DNA of 64,000 bases from Paracoccaceae bacterium (GCA_024236495.1 JACKKJ010000001.1:248001-312000); one strand, 5' to 3'. Positions 24,468 through 33,991 are shown, counted from the stretch's first letter. Notes: generated from the sequence alone by a model not told the origin. Numbers and translations are program-made.

Positions 24468-26186
24468 ATGGCCCGGATTCTGATCACCTCGGCGATCCCG
24501 TATATCAACGGGATCAAGCACCTTGGCAATCTTGTCGGCTCGCAATTGCCGGCCGATCTTTTTGCCCGTTACAACCGGATGCGCGGGCATGAGGTCATGT
24601 TCATCTGCGCGACCGACGAACACGGCACGCCGGCCGAACTCGCCGCCGCCAAGGCGGGAAAGCCCGTGGCGGAGTACTGCGCCGAGATGCACGAGACGCA
24701 GGCCGCGATCGCAGAGGGTTTCCGCCTGTCCTTCGATCATTTCGGGCGCTCCTCCTCTGATCGCAACCACCGGCTGACGCAGCATTTCGCCCGCCGGCTG
24801 GGCGAGGCGGGGCTGATCTCGGAGGTGACGGAGAAGCAGATCTTCTCGAAGGCGGACAACCGGTTCCTGCCCGACCGCTATATCGAGGGCACCTGCCCCA
24901 ACTGCGGCTACGACAAGGCGCGCGGCGACCAGTGCGAGAACTGCACCAAGCAGTTGGATCCGACCGACCTGATCAACCCGCGCTCCGCGGTATCGGGGTC
25001 GACCGACCTGGAGGTCCGGGAGACCAAGCACCTGTACCTTCGCCAGCGCGCGCTGAAGGAAAAGCTGGGCGAGTGGATCGACGGCAAGACCGACTGGCCG
25101 GTCCTGACCACCTCCATCGCGAAGAAATGGCTGAACGACGGCGAGGGGCTTCAGGACCGGGGCATCACCCGCGACCTCGCCTGGGGCGTGCCCGCCCAGT
25201 TCGAGGGCGCGCCCTGGGCGGGCATGGAGGGCAAGGTCTTCTACGTCTGGTTCGACGCGCCGATCGAATACATCGCCGGGACCGCCGAATGGGCCGACGC
25301 CAACGGGCTGGACGATGCGGCCTGGGAACGCTGGTGGCGCACCGACAAGGGCGCGGCGGACGTCACCTATGTGCAATTCATGGGCAAGGACAACGTGCCC
25401 TTCCACACGCTGTCTTTCCCCGCGACGATCATCGGATCGGGCGAGCCGTGGAAGCTGGTCGACTACATCAAGTCGTTCAACTACCTGAATTATGACGGTG
25501 GACAGTTCTCGACCAGCCAGGGGCGTGGTGTCTTCATGGACCAGGCGCTGTCGATTCTGCCGGCGGATTACTGGCGCTGGTGGCTCTTGTCGCACGCGCC
25601 GGAAAACTCCGACAGCGAATTCACCTGGGAGAACTTCCAGGCCAGCGTGAACAAGGATCTGGCCGATGTGCTGGGCAACTTCGTCAGCCGCGTGACCAAG
25701 TTCTGCCGGTCGAAGTTCGGCGAGGTCGTGCCAGAGGGCGGACAGACCGGCGAACGCGCCGCGGCGCTGATCGCCGAGCTTGAGACCCGGGTGCGCGCCT
25801 ACGAGGGCCACATGGAAGCGATGGAGGTCCGCAAGGCCGCGGGCGAACTGCGCGCCATCTGGGTCGCGGGCAACGAATATCTGCAATCGGCCGCCCCCTG
25901 GGCCGTCTTCAAGGAAGACCCCGAACGCGCCGCGGCGATGACGCGGCTGGGGCTGAACCTCGTGCGGCTCTATGCTGTCTTGTCCGAACCCTTCATCCCC
26001 GACGCCTCGGCGCGGATGCTGGCGGCGATGAAGACCGATGACCGCAGCTGGCCGGGCGACATCGCCGGGGCGCTGGGCGCGCTGGCGCCGGGCCATGCCT
26101 TCGAGACGCCCGAGGTGCTTTTCCGCAAGATCGCCGACGAAGAACGCGAGGACTGGCAGAAGCGTTTCGCAGGCGTCCGGACCTGA
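24468..26186 (+). CDS. metG: Methionyl-tRNA synthetase
   Basis: A 572-residue class I synthetase. The HIGH-type motif reads HLGN at residues 18-21, and a zinc knuckle has C143, C146, C156 and C159. The KMSKS position reads FSTSQ (residues 347-351) within DGGQFSTSQGRG, so the catalytic second lysine is absent; some other MetRS groups use KFSTS there. The C-terminal helical domain has the HAPENSDSEFTWENF stretch. It charges tRNA-Met and should be essential. A G/C hairpin follows the gene. Confidence 0.96.
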   Translation: MARILITSAIPYINGIKHLGNLVGSQLPADLFARYNRMRGHEVMFICATDEHGTPAELAAAKAGKPVAEYCAEMHETQAAIAEGFRLSFDHFGRSSSDRNHRLTQHFARRLGEAGLISEVTEKQIFSKADNRFLPDRYIEGTCPNCGYDKARGDQCENCTKQLDPTDLINPRSAVSGSTDLEVRETKHLYLRQRALKEKLGEWIDGKTDWPVLTTSIAKKWLNDGEGLQDRGITRDLAWGVPAQFEGAPWAGMEGKVFYVWFDAPIEYIAGTAEWADANGLDDAAWERWWRTDKGAADVTYVQFMGKDNVPFHTLSFPATIIGSGEPWKLVDYIKSFNYLNYDGGQFSTSQGRGVFMDQALSILPADYWRWWLLSHAPENSDSEFTWENFQASVNKDLADVLGNFVSRVTKFCRSKFGEVVPEGGQTGERAAALIAELETRVRAYEGHMEAMEVRKAAGELRAIWVAGNEYLQSAAPWAVFKEDPERAAAMTRLGLNLVRLYAVLSEPFIPDASARMLAAMKTDDRSWPGDIAGALGALAPGHAFETPEVLFRKIADEEREDWQKRFAGVRT

Positions 26187-26189
26187 GCC

Positions 26190-26215
26190 GCGCGGGGGCG
26201 CTTTGCCCCCCGCGC
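26190..26215 (+). terminator. G/C hairpin after metG
   Basis: GCGCGGGGGC at 26190-26199 pairs with GCCCCCCGCGC at 26205-26215 with one bulged C and a short loop. No long T run follows, so termination may be weak. Confidence 0.5.
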
Positions 26216-26277
26216 GCCTTGCCTGCCGCCAGCCCGCCCCCATATCGGGAGGGCAGGAACGCGAGGGAGGTGACGCG

Positions 26278-26580
26278 ATGCGGTGTCCGGTTGACGGGGC
26301 GGAGTTGACGATGGCCGAACGGCAGGGCGTGGAGATCGACTATTGCCCGAAATGCCGCGGGGTCTGGCTTGACCGTGGAGAGCTTGACAAGATCATCGAC
26401 CGTTCCACCCCGTCGCTTGCCTTGCCGGAACCCGGGCGCGGCCTTCAGGCCGGTGCCCGCCCTGATCCGGACCGGCGCGAAGCAAGGCGCGAGCGGCGCG
26501 ATGACGACCGCGACGACCGAGACGACCGGCGCAAGCGGCGCAAGAAGAGCTTCTTGAGCGAGCTGTTCGATTTCGACTGA
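26278..26580 (+). CDS. TFIIB-type zinc-ribbon protein
   Basis: A 100-residue protein. The N-terminal CPVDG and CPKCRGVWLDRGELDKI segments form the zf-TFIIB-type zinc ribbon found in many small bacterial proteins. Residues 60-90 are a strongly charged Arg/Asp run (RRERRDDDRDDRDDRRKRRK), and the end KSFLSELFDFD may be a short amphipathic tail. GAGGGAGG sits upstream of ATG 26278. Function is not known for this group; a nucleic-acid or chaperone role is only a guess. Confidence 0.8.
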   Translation: MRCPVDGAELTMAERQGVEIDYCPKCRGVWLDRGELDKIIDRSTPSLALPEPGRGLQAGARPDPDRREARRERRDDDRDDRDDRRKRRKKSFLSELFDFD

Positions 26581-26611
26581 AGGGCCGCCGCCGTGTCCGG
26601 CGCCCGCCCGG

Positions 26612-27403
26612 TCATTCGGGCGCGGCGCAGGGATAGGGCATGCCGTCGGGAAGCCTGCAAAGCGGCGTGAAATAATCCTCGGGCAGGAGCGCGTAGCTTC
26701 TGATCCGCTTGCTGTCGTCCAGCCGGTCGAGATAGGCGGTGCAGCTTGACATCCGGTAGGTCTCGACCCGCCAGGGGGATGTGAACCAGGCGTCGAAGGC
26801 GGCCCCGACAGCCACGACGGGCGCGTCGCCACGGGCAATGCTATCGGCAAAGACATCGCCGATATCGGCGTATTCCTTCAGCCGCGCGATGGCGTCCCAG
26901 GCTTCGGTCCGGCCCGCCTGCCGCAGCATCCATGCGTAATAGGTGGCGATGGCCTGGGCGTCGGCCTCGACCATGAAGGTGAAGCGCTGGATCTCCCTCA
27001 GGTCGAAGTCGGTCGAGGGGCAGAACCCGTGATCGTACTGGTCCAGATGGCGCAGTTCGTGAATGAGGATCAACAGCCGTTCCCCGAAATCGAGGTCCGC
27101 GCGCAGCTCGATCAGGTTGCTGTCGACGTTGTAGGCGCCACGGACGGTCGTCGGCCGGTCCTCGACGCAGATCGCGGCACCGGTCCGGCGCAAAACGGCC
27201 AGAAGGGGGTCCGGCGCCGGGTCAAGCGCCTCGATCGCCGCGAGGAGGGCCACCAGGTCGGCCTGCGCCTGATGCCCGGCCTGGTCGTAGGGGGCGACAA
27301 GGCACAGGCTTTCGGCATCTGGGTGCCAGTCGCCCAAAGGCCCTGCCCGGGCAGCGGCGGCGCAAAGGGCCAGGACGGCGAGGCAGGGAACGAAGCGGAA
27401 CAT
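26612..27403 (-). CDS. DUF6782-type putative metallopeptidase, exported
   Basis: A 263-residue protein with a signal peptide (residues 1-20, ending ARA). LIHELRHLDQ places an HExxH zinc motif at residues 115-119, and the following helices contain EADAQAIATYYAW, which may give the third ligand Glu. Five or more cysteines in the mature part fit a periplasmic location. ATG 27403 was preferred over the TTG at 27412. It resembles the DUF6782 putative metallopeptidases; no substrate is known. Confidence 0.7.
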   Translation of the reverse strand: MFRFVPCLAVLALCAAAARAGPLGDWHPDAESLCLVAPYDQAGHQAQADLVALLAAIEALDPAPDPLLAVLRRTGAAICVEDRPTTVRGAYNVDSNLIELRADLDFGERLLILIHELRHLDQYDHGFCPSTDFDLREIQRFTFMVEADAQAIATYYAWMLRQAGRTEAWDAIARLKEYADIGDVFADSIARGDAPVVAVGAAFDAWFTSPWRVETYRMSSCTAYLDRLDDSKRIRSYALLPEDYFTPLCRLPDGMPYPCAAPE

Positions 27404-27468
27404 GAGGCGCAAGACTAAGGACGCGCGCGCGGTCAGGGAAGCCCCCGCCCCATGTCCCAGAGGTCGCT

Positions 27469-28782
27469 TTAGCTGCGCCGGGAGAACGCGCGATCCAGGC
27501 CCTCGGCCACCTGGTCCACGTCGGCCAGCGACAGACAGAGCGGCGGCACCATGCGCAGCGTCGAACGGGTCGGGCCGGATTTCGACAGGATCAGCCCGCT
27601 ATCGCGGCAGGCCTCGAAGACGGCGGCAGTGGTGTCGGGGTCGGGTTCCTTCGACTTGCGGTCCCTGACCATCTCGATCGCCAGCATCAGGCCGCGCCCG
27701 CGCACGTCGCCGATGGCGGGGTGCCGCCCTTTGAGGTCGTTCAACCGGTCGAGAAGCGCGCCGCCGACATCCCTGGCATTTTGCTGAAGCCCTTCGTCGC
27801 GCAGGACCTGCAGCACCGCCCGGCCCGCCGCGCAGCTTGTCGGATTGGCGCCATAGGTATGGAACATGAACTTCTCGGCCATCGGCGCGGCGATGTGCCT
27901 TTGCGCGACGACGGCGCCGAGGGGAAAGCCGTTGCCGATCCCCTTGGCCATGACCACGATGTCGGGGATCACGTCGTCGGCCTGAAAGCCCCACATGTGG
28001 TCGCCGGTGCGGCCGAAGCCCGACTGCACCTCATCGGCGATGTAAAGCCCGCCCGCGGCGCGCACCCGTTCGGCGGCGCCCGACATATAGCCCTTGGGCA
28101 TCTCGATGATGCCGCCGTAGCCTTGCACGGATTCGACGAAGATGCCGGCGACGCGGCCCGTCGTGGCCACCGCGATGGTGCGCTCGATCTCGTCCAGATA
28201 GGGGTCCACGCCGGCGCCGAAGATGCCGCGATACTGGTTCGGCTCGGCGACGAAGGCGACGTTGCCGGGCATGCCCGCGTGGCGGAACCCGGCGATGCCG
28301 GTTAGGGACTGCGCCGCCGAGGTCGGCCCGTGATAGGCGTTACGAAGCGCCAGAAGGTCGAGGTTGCCGGTATAGCCCCGCGCCATCACCATGGCGAGGT
28401 CGATGGCCTCGGACCCCGAATTGGTGAAATGCACCACCCATTCGATGTCGCCCTTCGGCCCTTTCGGCATCGTCGCCGCCAGTTCCTCGGCCAGATGCGC
28501 CGGGACGGGGTGGTAGAACATCGTCGTGCAGTGGGTGAGTTCCGCCGCCTGTTCCATCGCGGCCCTGACCACCACGGGGTGCGAATGCCCGACCGAGATG
28601 CAGACGTTCATGCCCAGAAGATCGGTGTATTTCCGGCCCGCCTCGTCCCACAGATATTGCATGGACCCCTTGCGGAAGATCATCGGATCGACAAACGGCA
28701 CGAACTTTCGCTGGCTGGCCGCATAATAGGTGTCGCGGCGGCGGGCGGTGCCCTCAAGGCTCCAGTCGACGGGCAGGGTCAT
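27469..28782 (-). CDS. Class III aminotransferase, AGXT2-like
   Basis: A 437-residue PLP enzyme. The segments FTNSGSEAIDLA, NAYHGPT, IADEVQSGFGRTG (Asp250) and MAKGIGNGFP with the PLP lysine K280 follow the pattern of alanine-glyoxylate aminotransferase 2. AGXT2-type enzymes use alanine, beta-aminoisobutyrate or methylated arginines with glyoxylate or pyruvate. Its ATG overlaps the stop codon of the MttB-like gene, so it belongs to the N-methyl/C1 cluster and probably transaminates a product or co-substrate of that pathway. Confidence 0.85.
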   Translation of the reverse strand: MTLPVDWSLEGTARRRDTYYAASQRKFVPFVDPMIFRKGSMQYLWDEAGRKYTDLLGMNVCISVGHSHPVVVRAAMEQAAELTHCTTMFYHPVPAHLAEELAATMPKGPKGDIEWVVHFTNSGSEAIDLAMVMARGYTGNLDLLALRNAYHGPTSAAQSLTGIAGFRHAGMPGNVAFVAEPNQYRGIFGAGVDPYLDEIERTIAVATTGRVAGIFVESVQGYGGIIEMPKGYMSGAAERVRAAGGLYIADEVQSGFGRTGDHMWGFQADDVIPDIVVMAKGIGNGFPLGAVVAQRHIAAPMAEKFMFHTYGANPTSCAAGRAVLQVLRDEGLQQNARDVGGALLDRLNDLKGRHPAIGDVRGRGLMLAIEMVRDRKSKEPDPDTTAAVFEACRDSGLILSKSGPTRSTLRMVPPLCLSLADVDQVAEGLDRAFSRRS

Positions 28783-30329
28783 GCGGTCTCTCCCATGATT
28801 TCGCGTGTCCGGCGGGCGACGAAATCGTCAAGGCTGTCGCGGATCGCCACATCCATCTGCGGCGGCTCGTGATCCGCGATCAGCTTCCTGACCCGAAGTG
28901 CCGCCCTTTCGTGTTCCCAAAGCGCGCCTTCGGCCATCCATTGTTCATAGGTGCCGTTGTCGGACATCTCGCCCATCCAGAAGGCGGTCTCGAAATTCGC
29001 GCGGGTGTGGGCGGCGCCAAGGAAATGGCCGCCCGGCGGCACCTCGTGGAAGGCGTCCATCGCCTGCGCGGCTTCGGAAAAATCGACCCCCTGGACAAAG
29101 CGCATCATGGCCGAACAGCGATCGGCATCCATGACGATCTTCTCGTAGCCGGTGGTCAGAAGCCCTTCGAGGCAGCCGGTCGCGTGGATGATGAAATTCA
29201 CCCCCGCCATCGCCGCCCCCATCAGCTGCGCCTGGCTTTCGTAGCCGGCTTGCGCATCCGGCACCTTGGAGGCCGTCAGCGCGCCGACGGAATGGAACGG
29301 CAGTCCCAGCCGGTCCGCCAGGGTCTTGGCGCACATCTGGAACTGCGTGCCCTCGGGCGTGCCGAAGGTGGGCGCGCCGGTCTTGAGCGAAAGCGGCGAA
29401 AAGAACGTCCCAAAGGCCGCGGGCGCACCCGGCCGGATCAGCTGGATCAGCGCGACGGATGCCAGAACCTCGGCCAGAACCTGCGAAAGCGTCGCCGCGA
29501 TGGTGACGGGTGACATCGCACCGCCAAGGACGAAGGGCGAAACGACGGTGCATTGCCCCGCGCGGGCATATTCCTTCAGCGCCCAGATCATCGTCTCGTC
29601 CAGCACGAGGGGCGCGTTGGTGTTGACCACCGAATAGAGCACGCAGTTGCGGTCGACGAAGTCGGCGCCCATCGCGAGCCTGCACATCTCGATCGTGTCG
29701 CGGGCGCGTTCGGGCGCGGTCACGGCACCCATGAAGGGCTTGTCGTTCAGCGTCAGATGCGCGTGCGCCATGTGCAGGTGGCGGATCGGCACCGGCAGAT
29801 CGACGGGTTCCACCACCACGCCGCCGGAATGGTTCACCGCCCCAAGCTGGTGGTGGATCTTCGTGATGTTGCGAAAATCCTCGATCGTCGCATAGCGGCG
29901 GCCCCTTTCGACGTCGTGGACGAAAGGCGGGCCGAAGCTTGGGCAATAGACCTGGGCGTTCCCGCCGATCTGGACCGAACGGGCAGGGTTGCGGGCGTGC
30001 TGGGTGAAGACGGGCGGCGCGGTCCTGATCCTGTCGCGGCACCAGCCGGGATCGAAGCGCACACGCGGGCCGTCCACCCGCGCGCCCGCATTGCGAAAGA
30101 TCTCCAGCGTTTCGGCATCGCCGCGAAACTCCATCCCGATCTCGTCAAGGATCCGGTCGGCGTTCGCCTCGATCGTGGCGATCGCCTCGTCGTCGATCAG
30201 GCTGACGATGGCGGTGCGCCGCAGGGTATAGGGGGCGGCCAGGGCCGTGCGCGCGGCACGGGCCTTCATCCGTTCGCTGCGACCTTCCCGCCGGCTGGTG
30301 CGCGTCGCCTGTTCGTCGTCGCTGTGCAT
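28779..30329 (-). CDS. MttB-superfamily (trimethylamine/betaine methyltransferase-like) protein
   Basis: About 516 residues from ATG 30329. It has the long MttB fold with LIRPGAPAAFGTFFSP, a conserved GLPFHSVGALTASKVPDAQ region and ATGCLEGLLTTGYEKIVMD. No in-frame amber codon interrupts it, so it is of the non-pyrrolysine type, like glycine betaine methyltransferase MtgB. Such enzymes take a methyl group from a quaternary or tertiary amine and pass it to a corrinoid protein; no corrinoid protein is seen nearby. It follows the LysR gene, with an operator-like site in between, and is coupled to the aminotransferase. Confidence 0.85.
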   Translation of the reverse strand: MHSDDEQATRTSRREGRSERMKARAARTALAAPYTLRRTAIVSLIDDEAIATIEANADRILDEIGMEFRGDAETLEIFRNAGARVDGPRVRFDPGWCRDRIRTAPPVFTQHARNPARSVQIGGNAQVYCPSFGPPFVHDVERGRRYATIEDFRNITKIHHQLGAVNHSGGVVVEPVDLPVPIRHLHMAHAHLTLNDKPFMGAVTAPERARDTIEMCRLAMGADFVDRNCVLYSVVNTNAPLVLDETMIWALKEYARAGQCTVVSPFVLGGAMSPVTIAATLSQVLAEVLASVALIQLIRPGAPAAFGTFFSPLSLKTGAPTFGTPEGTQFQMCAKTLADRLGLPFHSVGALTASKVPDAQAGYESQAQLMGAAMAGVNFIIHATGCLEGLLTTGYEKIVMDADRCSAMMRFVQGVDFSEAAQAMDAFHEVPPGGHFLGAAHTRANFETAFWMGEMSDNGTYEQWMAEGALWEHERAALRVRKLIADHEPPQMDVAIRDSLDDFVARRTREIMGETA

Positions 30330-30410
30330 GACGTCCCGTGTGCTGAGGATCTGGGCCAAGACTACCCACCGCATTCGCGTTCCGGCCAGAGGCGGAATGA
30401 AGCATCGAAT

Positions 30411-30430
30411 TTACTAATGATACCGATTAG
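30411..30430 (-). promoter_or_regulatory. LysR operator-like site ahead of the MttB-like gene
   Basis: CTAAT at 30414-30418 and ATTAG at 30426-30430 form an inverted repeat. Read on the minus strand, 30411-30420 is TCATTAGTAA, which differs by one base from TCATTAGAAA at 31513-31522 in the promoter region of the divergent flavoprotein operon. The match suggests that one regulator controls both operons. Confidence 0.5.
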
Positions 30431-30441
30431 CCGCCTGCCCG

Positions 30442-31440
30442 TCACGCCGCCGGAAGGCTGTGATATTCCACCTCGCCCGCCAGCGCGGGGAAGCGCAGGG
30501 CGAAATGCGTCTTCAGGATCCGCGCGCATTGCCCGGCCAGCGCATCGGCGATGGCGTCATGTTCGCCGGTCCGCGTCACCACCTGGATGCGGCGGCGAAA
30601 GCCCGGAAACGGCAAGGGTTCGATCCTCAGGCGCATGCCTTCGGCCACCGCGTCGATCAGGAGCGATGGCGACAGGATTGCGAAACACTTGCCGGTCACG
30701 ACGCCCGCGACGACCATCGAGGCGCGGTCCGCCTCCATCGCCCGCGGGAAGTGCAGGCGGCAGCGTTGCAGATGCTGGTCGGTCCGCCGGCCGACCGGGG
30801 TCGCAACGCCGAAACGCACCAGCGACAGGCGCGCGGAAATCTCGTCCATATCCGCCGGATCGCCGTCATAATCCTCTGGCAGAACGAGATAAAAAGGCTC
30901 GTCCAGAACGGGGATCGCGTGATGGTCGTCATCGCTGCGCACCAGTTCGGATGTCACCGCGAGGTCGATCTGGCGGGCATAAAGCGCCGACCGGTGGTCG
31001 GTGGCAAGACCTGCCGACAGGATCAGTTCCGGCACGCCGAGATCTTCCACCACGAAGTCGAAAAGACCCGGCGTCAGCGTCGTGGCGATCGACGCCAGAA
31101 GCCCCATCCGCAGGACCGGCAGGGTCGAGGCGTTGAGCCGCCGGATGTTTGCCTTCAGATCCTCGATCTCGTTCAGGAGCCGGAAGCCGTGCCGTTGCAG
31201 CACGCCCCCCGCATGGGTCAGCGCAATCGGCCGCTGCGAGCGGTCGATGAACTTGACCCCGAAAGCCGTTTCAAGGTTCTTGAGATGCTGCGAGGCGGCG
31301 GATTGCGTCATGCCAAGGGCATGGGCGGCCGTCGTCACCTGCTGCATTTCCGCGACGGCCATGAAGACCTCGACCGCGCGGAACAGGTTCAGGTCGGGGG
31401 AACTGCCTGTTTTTCTTGGAAAACGATCCGAACTGGACAC
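30442..31440 (-). CDS. LysR-family transcriptional regulator of the N-methyl/C1 cluster
   Basis: A 332-residue LysR protein. The winged helix-turn-helix spans about residues 18-78 with MTQSAASQHLKNLE as the recognition helix. The rest is a periplasmic-binding-protein-like effector domain. It lies between the MttB-like/aminotransferase genes (same strand) and the two DMGDH-like flavoproteins (opposite strand), with operator-like sites in both gaps. It is likely to be the local activator of both units in response to an amine. Confidence 0.9.
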   Translation of the reverse strand: MSSSDRFPRKTGSSPDLNLFRAVEVFMAVAEMQQVTTAAHALGMTQSAASQHLKNLETAFGVKFIDRSQRPIALTHAGGVLQRHGFRLLNEIEDLKANIRRLNASTLPVLRMGLLASIATTLTPGLFDFVVEDLGVPELILSAGLATDHRSALYARQIDLAVTSELVRSDDDHHAIPVLDEPFYLVLPEDYDGDPADMDEISARLSLVRFGVATPVGRRTDQHLQRCRLHFPRAMEADRASMVVAGVVTGKCFAILSPSLLIDAVAEGMRLRIEPLPFPGFRRRIQVVTRTGEHDAIADALAGQCARILKTHFALRFPALAGEVEYHSLPAA

Positions 31441-31503
31441 GTCATTGTTCCCTTTGCGCCCGGGCGGCCAGCATCGCCGCTCTGGCGGGACGGCCCTTGA
31501 AGG

Positions 31504-31522
31504 TTCTAACTGTCATTAGAAA
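31504..31522 (+). promoter_or_regulatory. LysR operator-like palindrome between lysR and the flavoprotein operon
   Basis: TTCTAA at 31504-31509 and TTAGAA at 31516-31521 are perfect inverted repeats with a 6-base spacer, set in an A+T-rich patch between the divergent genes. The right arm belongs to TCATTAGAAA (31513-31522), nearly identical to the site at 30411-30420. Confidence 0.55.
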
Positions 31523-31600
31523 CTTTAATACTGCGCGCGCGGGCTTGATCAATGCCCTTCTCGCGGGATCAGTGGTTCGGACGGTTTACTGGGGTTGGGG

Positions 31601-33991
31601 ATGGCACGGACCCTCATCATCGGCGGCGGCGCGATCGGGCTCAGCCTTGCCTATCATCTGACGCGACGGGGCGAAGGCGACGTCGTTCTTCTGGAACGCA
31701 ACCAGTTGACTTCGGGCACAAGCTGGCACGCGGCGGGCATCGTCGGGCCCCTGCGCGCCACGCCGAACGGCACCCGCCTTGCCATGTACGCGGGCGAGCT
31801 TTTCCCCAGGCTTGAGGCCGAAACCGGGCTTTCGACCGGCTACCGCAGGACCGGGGGCTACTGGCTGGCGCGCAACGAGGCGCGCATGGACGAACTGCGC
31901 CGCATCGCCGCCCTTGGCCGCCATTTCGCGCTGACCCCGACCCTCCTTGACGGAACCGCGCTGGCCATCCCCGGGGTCGATAGCAGCGGGATCGTCGGCG
32001 CGCTGCGGGTCGAGGAGGACGCGAACGTCAACCCGGTCGATCTGTGCATGGCCTATGCCAGGGCCGCCCGTGCCGGCGGCGCCGACATCCGCGAAGGGGT
32101 GAACGTTGCCGCGCTGGTCGTCGAAAACGGCCGTGCCCGTGGCGTGCGGCTTGCCGACGGCAGCCTGATCGCGGCGGATCGTGTGGCGCTTTGCGCAGGC
32201 GCGTGGTCGAAGAAGCTTGCCGATGCGGCGGGTGTGGCGCTGCCGTTGCAGGCGGTCGAACACATGTATGTCGTGACCGAACCGATGCCGCATCTGCCCC
32301 ATCCCTATCCGGTGCTGCGCGACCTGGATCGCGGCATCTATGTGAAGGGCGATGCGGGCAAGCTGGTGATCGGCGGGTTCGAGCCGCATGCCAAATGCTG
32401 GGATCCGCATGGCCCGGAGGGCGACCGCCCCTTCCTAGAGTTTTCTCAGGACTGGGACCAGTTCGCCCCCTTCATGGAGGCGGCGCTTGCGCTGATCCCC
32501 TCGCTTGAAAAGGCCGGCATCCAGCACTTCATGAACGGGCCGGAAAGCTTTGCGGTGGATTCGCGGCCGCTGATCGGCCAGACGAACGAGGTCGATGGCC
32601 TTTTCGTCGCGGCGGGGATGAATTCGGTCGGCGTCATGTCCTCCGCCGGTGTCGGGCGCGTTCTTGCCGACTGGATGATCGAGGGCGCGGCGCCCATCGA
32701 CCTGTGGGAGGCCGACATCGCGCGCGTCGATCCGCTGACCGCCGCCGCCGCCCATGTCGAGGCGCGCATGGCAGAGGCGGTGGCCGACGTCTTCGGCCTG
32801 CACTGGCCCTTCAAGCAGCCAAAGGCGGGGCGCGGCCTGCGCAGATCGGCGCTGCACGATCGCTGGGCGGCCGCCGGCGCGGTCTTCGGCCTGACCGCGG
32901 GCTGGGAACGCGGGATCTGGTATGCGACGGGGGAAGACGATCGCGCCCTGCCTTATTCGGTGGGCGAACAGCCTTGGCAGGACCACGTCCACCGGGAGGC
33001 GGCGGCGATGGAACACGGCACCGCGCTGATCGACCTGTCGCCCTTCGGAAAGTTCGATTTGTCCGGTCCGGATGCACTTTCAGCCCTCGGATACCTGGCG
33101 GCTGGCAATGTTGATGTCGCAGAAGGTCAAGCCGTCTACACACCACTCCTGAACGCCAAGGGCGGGATAGAGGCGGATGTGACCGTTACCCGGATTGGTC
33201 CGGAGCTGTTTCGCGTCACCTCGGGTGCGGCGACGCGCTGGCGCGACCTTGCCTGGCTGCGGCGCAATGCGCGCGGGCGCGTCGTCATCGCCGACAGGAC
33301 CGAAGACGAGGTCGTGATCGGCGTCATGGGGGCTGGATCGCGCGATCTGCTGGCGGCAATTTCCCCCGACGACTGGCGGGATTTCCCCTTTGCCAGCGCG
33401 CGCGACGTGACGGTGGCAGGCGTGCCCGCGCGCGCCACGCGGGTCAGTTTCGTCGGCGAACTTGGCTGGGAACTTTCGATCCCCGCCGAACTGGGTTGCG
33501 CCGTCTTCGATGCGCTTCACGGCCGGGGCGCACGGCCCCTTGGCCACTATGCGCTTGACGGCTGCCGGATCGAAAAGGGCTTCCGCCACTGGGGTCACGA
33601 CCTTGGCCCCGAGATCACGCCGCTCGAGGCGGGGCTGGGCTTTACCCTGGACTGGAGCAAGGACTTCCTTGGCAAGCCCGCGCTGGAACGCCAGCGAACC
33701 GAGGGGCTGCGGCGGCGGCTCCATCTGTTCGAGATCGACGGGCGCCCGCTTGTCCTTCATGACGAACCGATCCGCGAAGGCGGCGCGGTCGTCGGGCTGA
33801 CAACTTCGGGGGCGCGGGGCGCGCGGACGCACAAGGGTCTGGCGCTGGGCATGATCGCCATCGCGCCGGGGGAAAGGCCGCCGCAGACGGCGGCGCGCAG
33901 GTTTGAAATCGAGATCGCGGGGCAGCACTACCCGGCAAGGGTACTGGAACGCCCGCCCTTCGATCCCACTGGCGAACGGATGAAAGCATGA
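31601..33991 (+). CDS. FAD-dependent dimethylglycine/sarcosine dehydrogenase-like protein 1
   Basis: About 796 residues in two parts. The N-terminal DAO-type FAD domain has LIIGGGAIG and SGTSWHAAG, where His43 corresponds to the covalent FAD histidine of dimethylglycine dehydrogenase. The C-terminal half is a GcvT-like folate domain (LIDLSPFGKFDLSGPDA, FVGELGWELSIP, HWGHDLGPEITPLEAGLGF). Such enzymes oxidise N-methyl groups and hand the C1 unit to tetrahydrofolate. ATG 31601 follows the LysR intergenic region. Its last codons overlap the start of the next gene, a paralogue. Confidence 0.9.
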   Translation: MARTLIIGGGAIGLSLAYHLTRRGEGDVVLLERNQLTSGTSWHAAGIVGPLRATPNGTRLAMYAGELFPRLEAETGLSTGYRRTGGYWLARNEARMDELRRIAALGRHFALTPTLLDGTALAIPGVDSSGIVGALRVEEDANVNPVDLCMAYARAARAGGADIREGVNVAALVVENGRARGVRLADGSLIAADRVALCAGAWSKKLADAAGVALPLQAVEHMYVVTEPMPHLPHPYPVLRDLDRGIYVKGDAGKLVIGGFEPHAKCWDPHGPEGDRPFLEFSQDWDQFAPFMEAALALIPSLEKAGIQHFMNGPESFAVDSRPLIGQTNEVDGLFVAAGMNSVGVMSSAGVGRVLADWMIEGAAPIDLWEADIARVDPLTAAAAHVEARMAEAVADVFGLHWPFKQPKAGRGLRRSALHDRWAAAGAVFGLTAGWERGIWYATGEDDRALPYSVGEQPWQDHVHREAAAMEHGTALIDLSPFGKFDLSGPDALSALGYLAAGNVDVAEGQAVYTPLLNAKGGIEADVTVTRIGPELFRVTSGAATRWRDLAWLRRNARGRVVIADRTEDEVVIGVMGAGSRDLLAAISPDDWRDFPFASARDVTVAGVPARATRVSFVGELGWELSIPAELGCAVFDALHGRGARPLGHYALDGCRIEKGFRHWGHDLGPEITPLEAGLGFTLDWSKDFLGKPALERQRTEGLRRRLHLFEIDGRPLVLHDEPIREGGAVVGLTTSGARGARTHKGLALGMIAIAPGERPPQTAARRFEIEIAGQHYPARVLERPPFDPTGERMKA

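Noticed and set aside
24426..26243. 605-residue minus-strand frame opposite metG
   Set aside because: Fully antisense to the conserved metG gene, with no start signal and no recognisable domain.
28779..30329. Pyrrolysine-containing methyltransferase
   Set aside because: The MttB-like frame is continuous without an in-frame TAG, so no pyrrolysine is needed.
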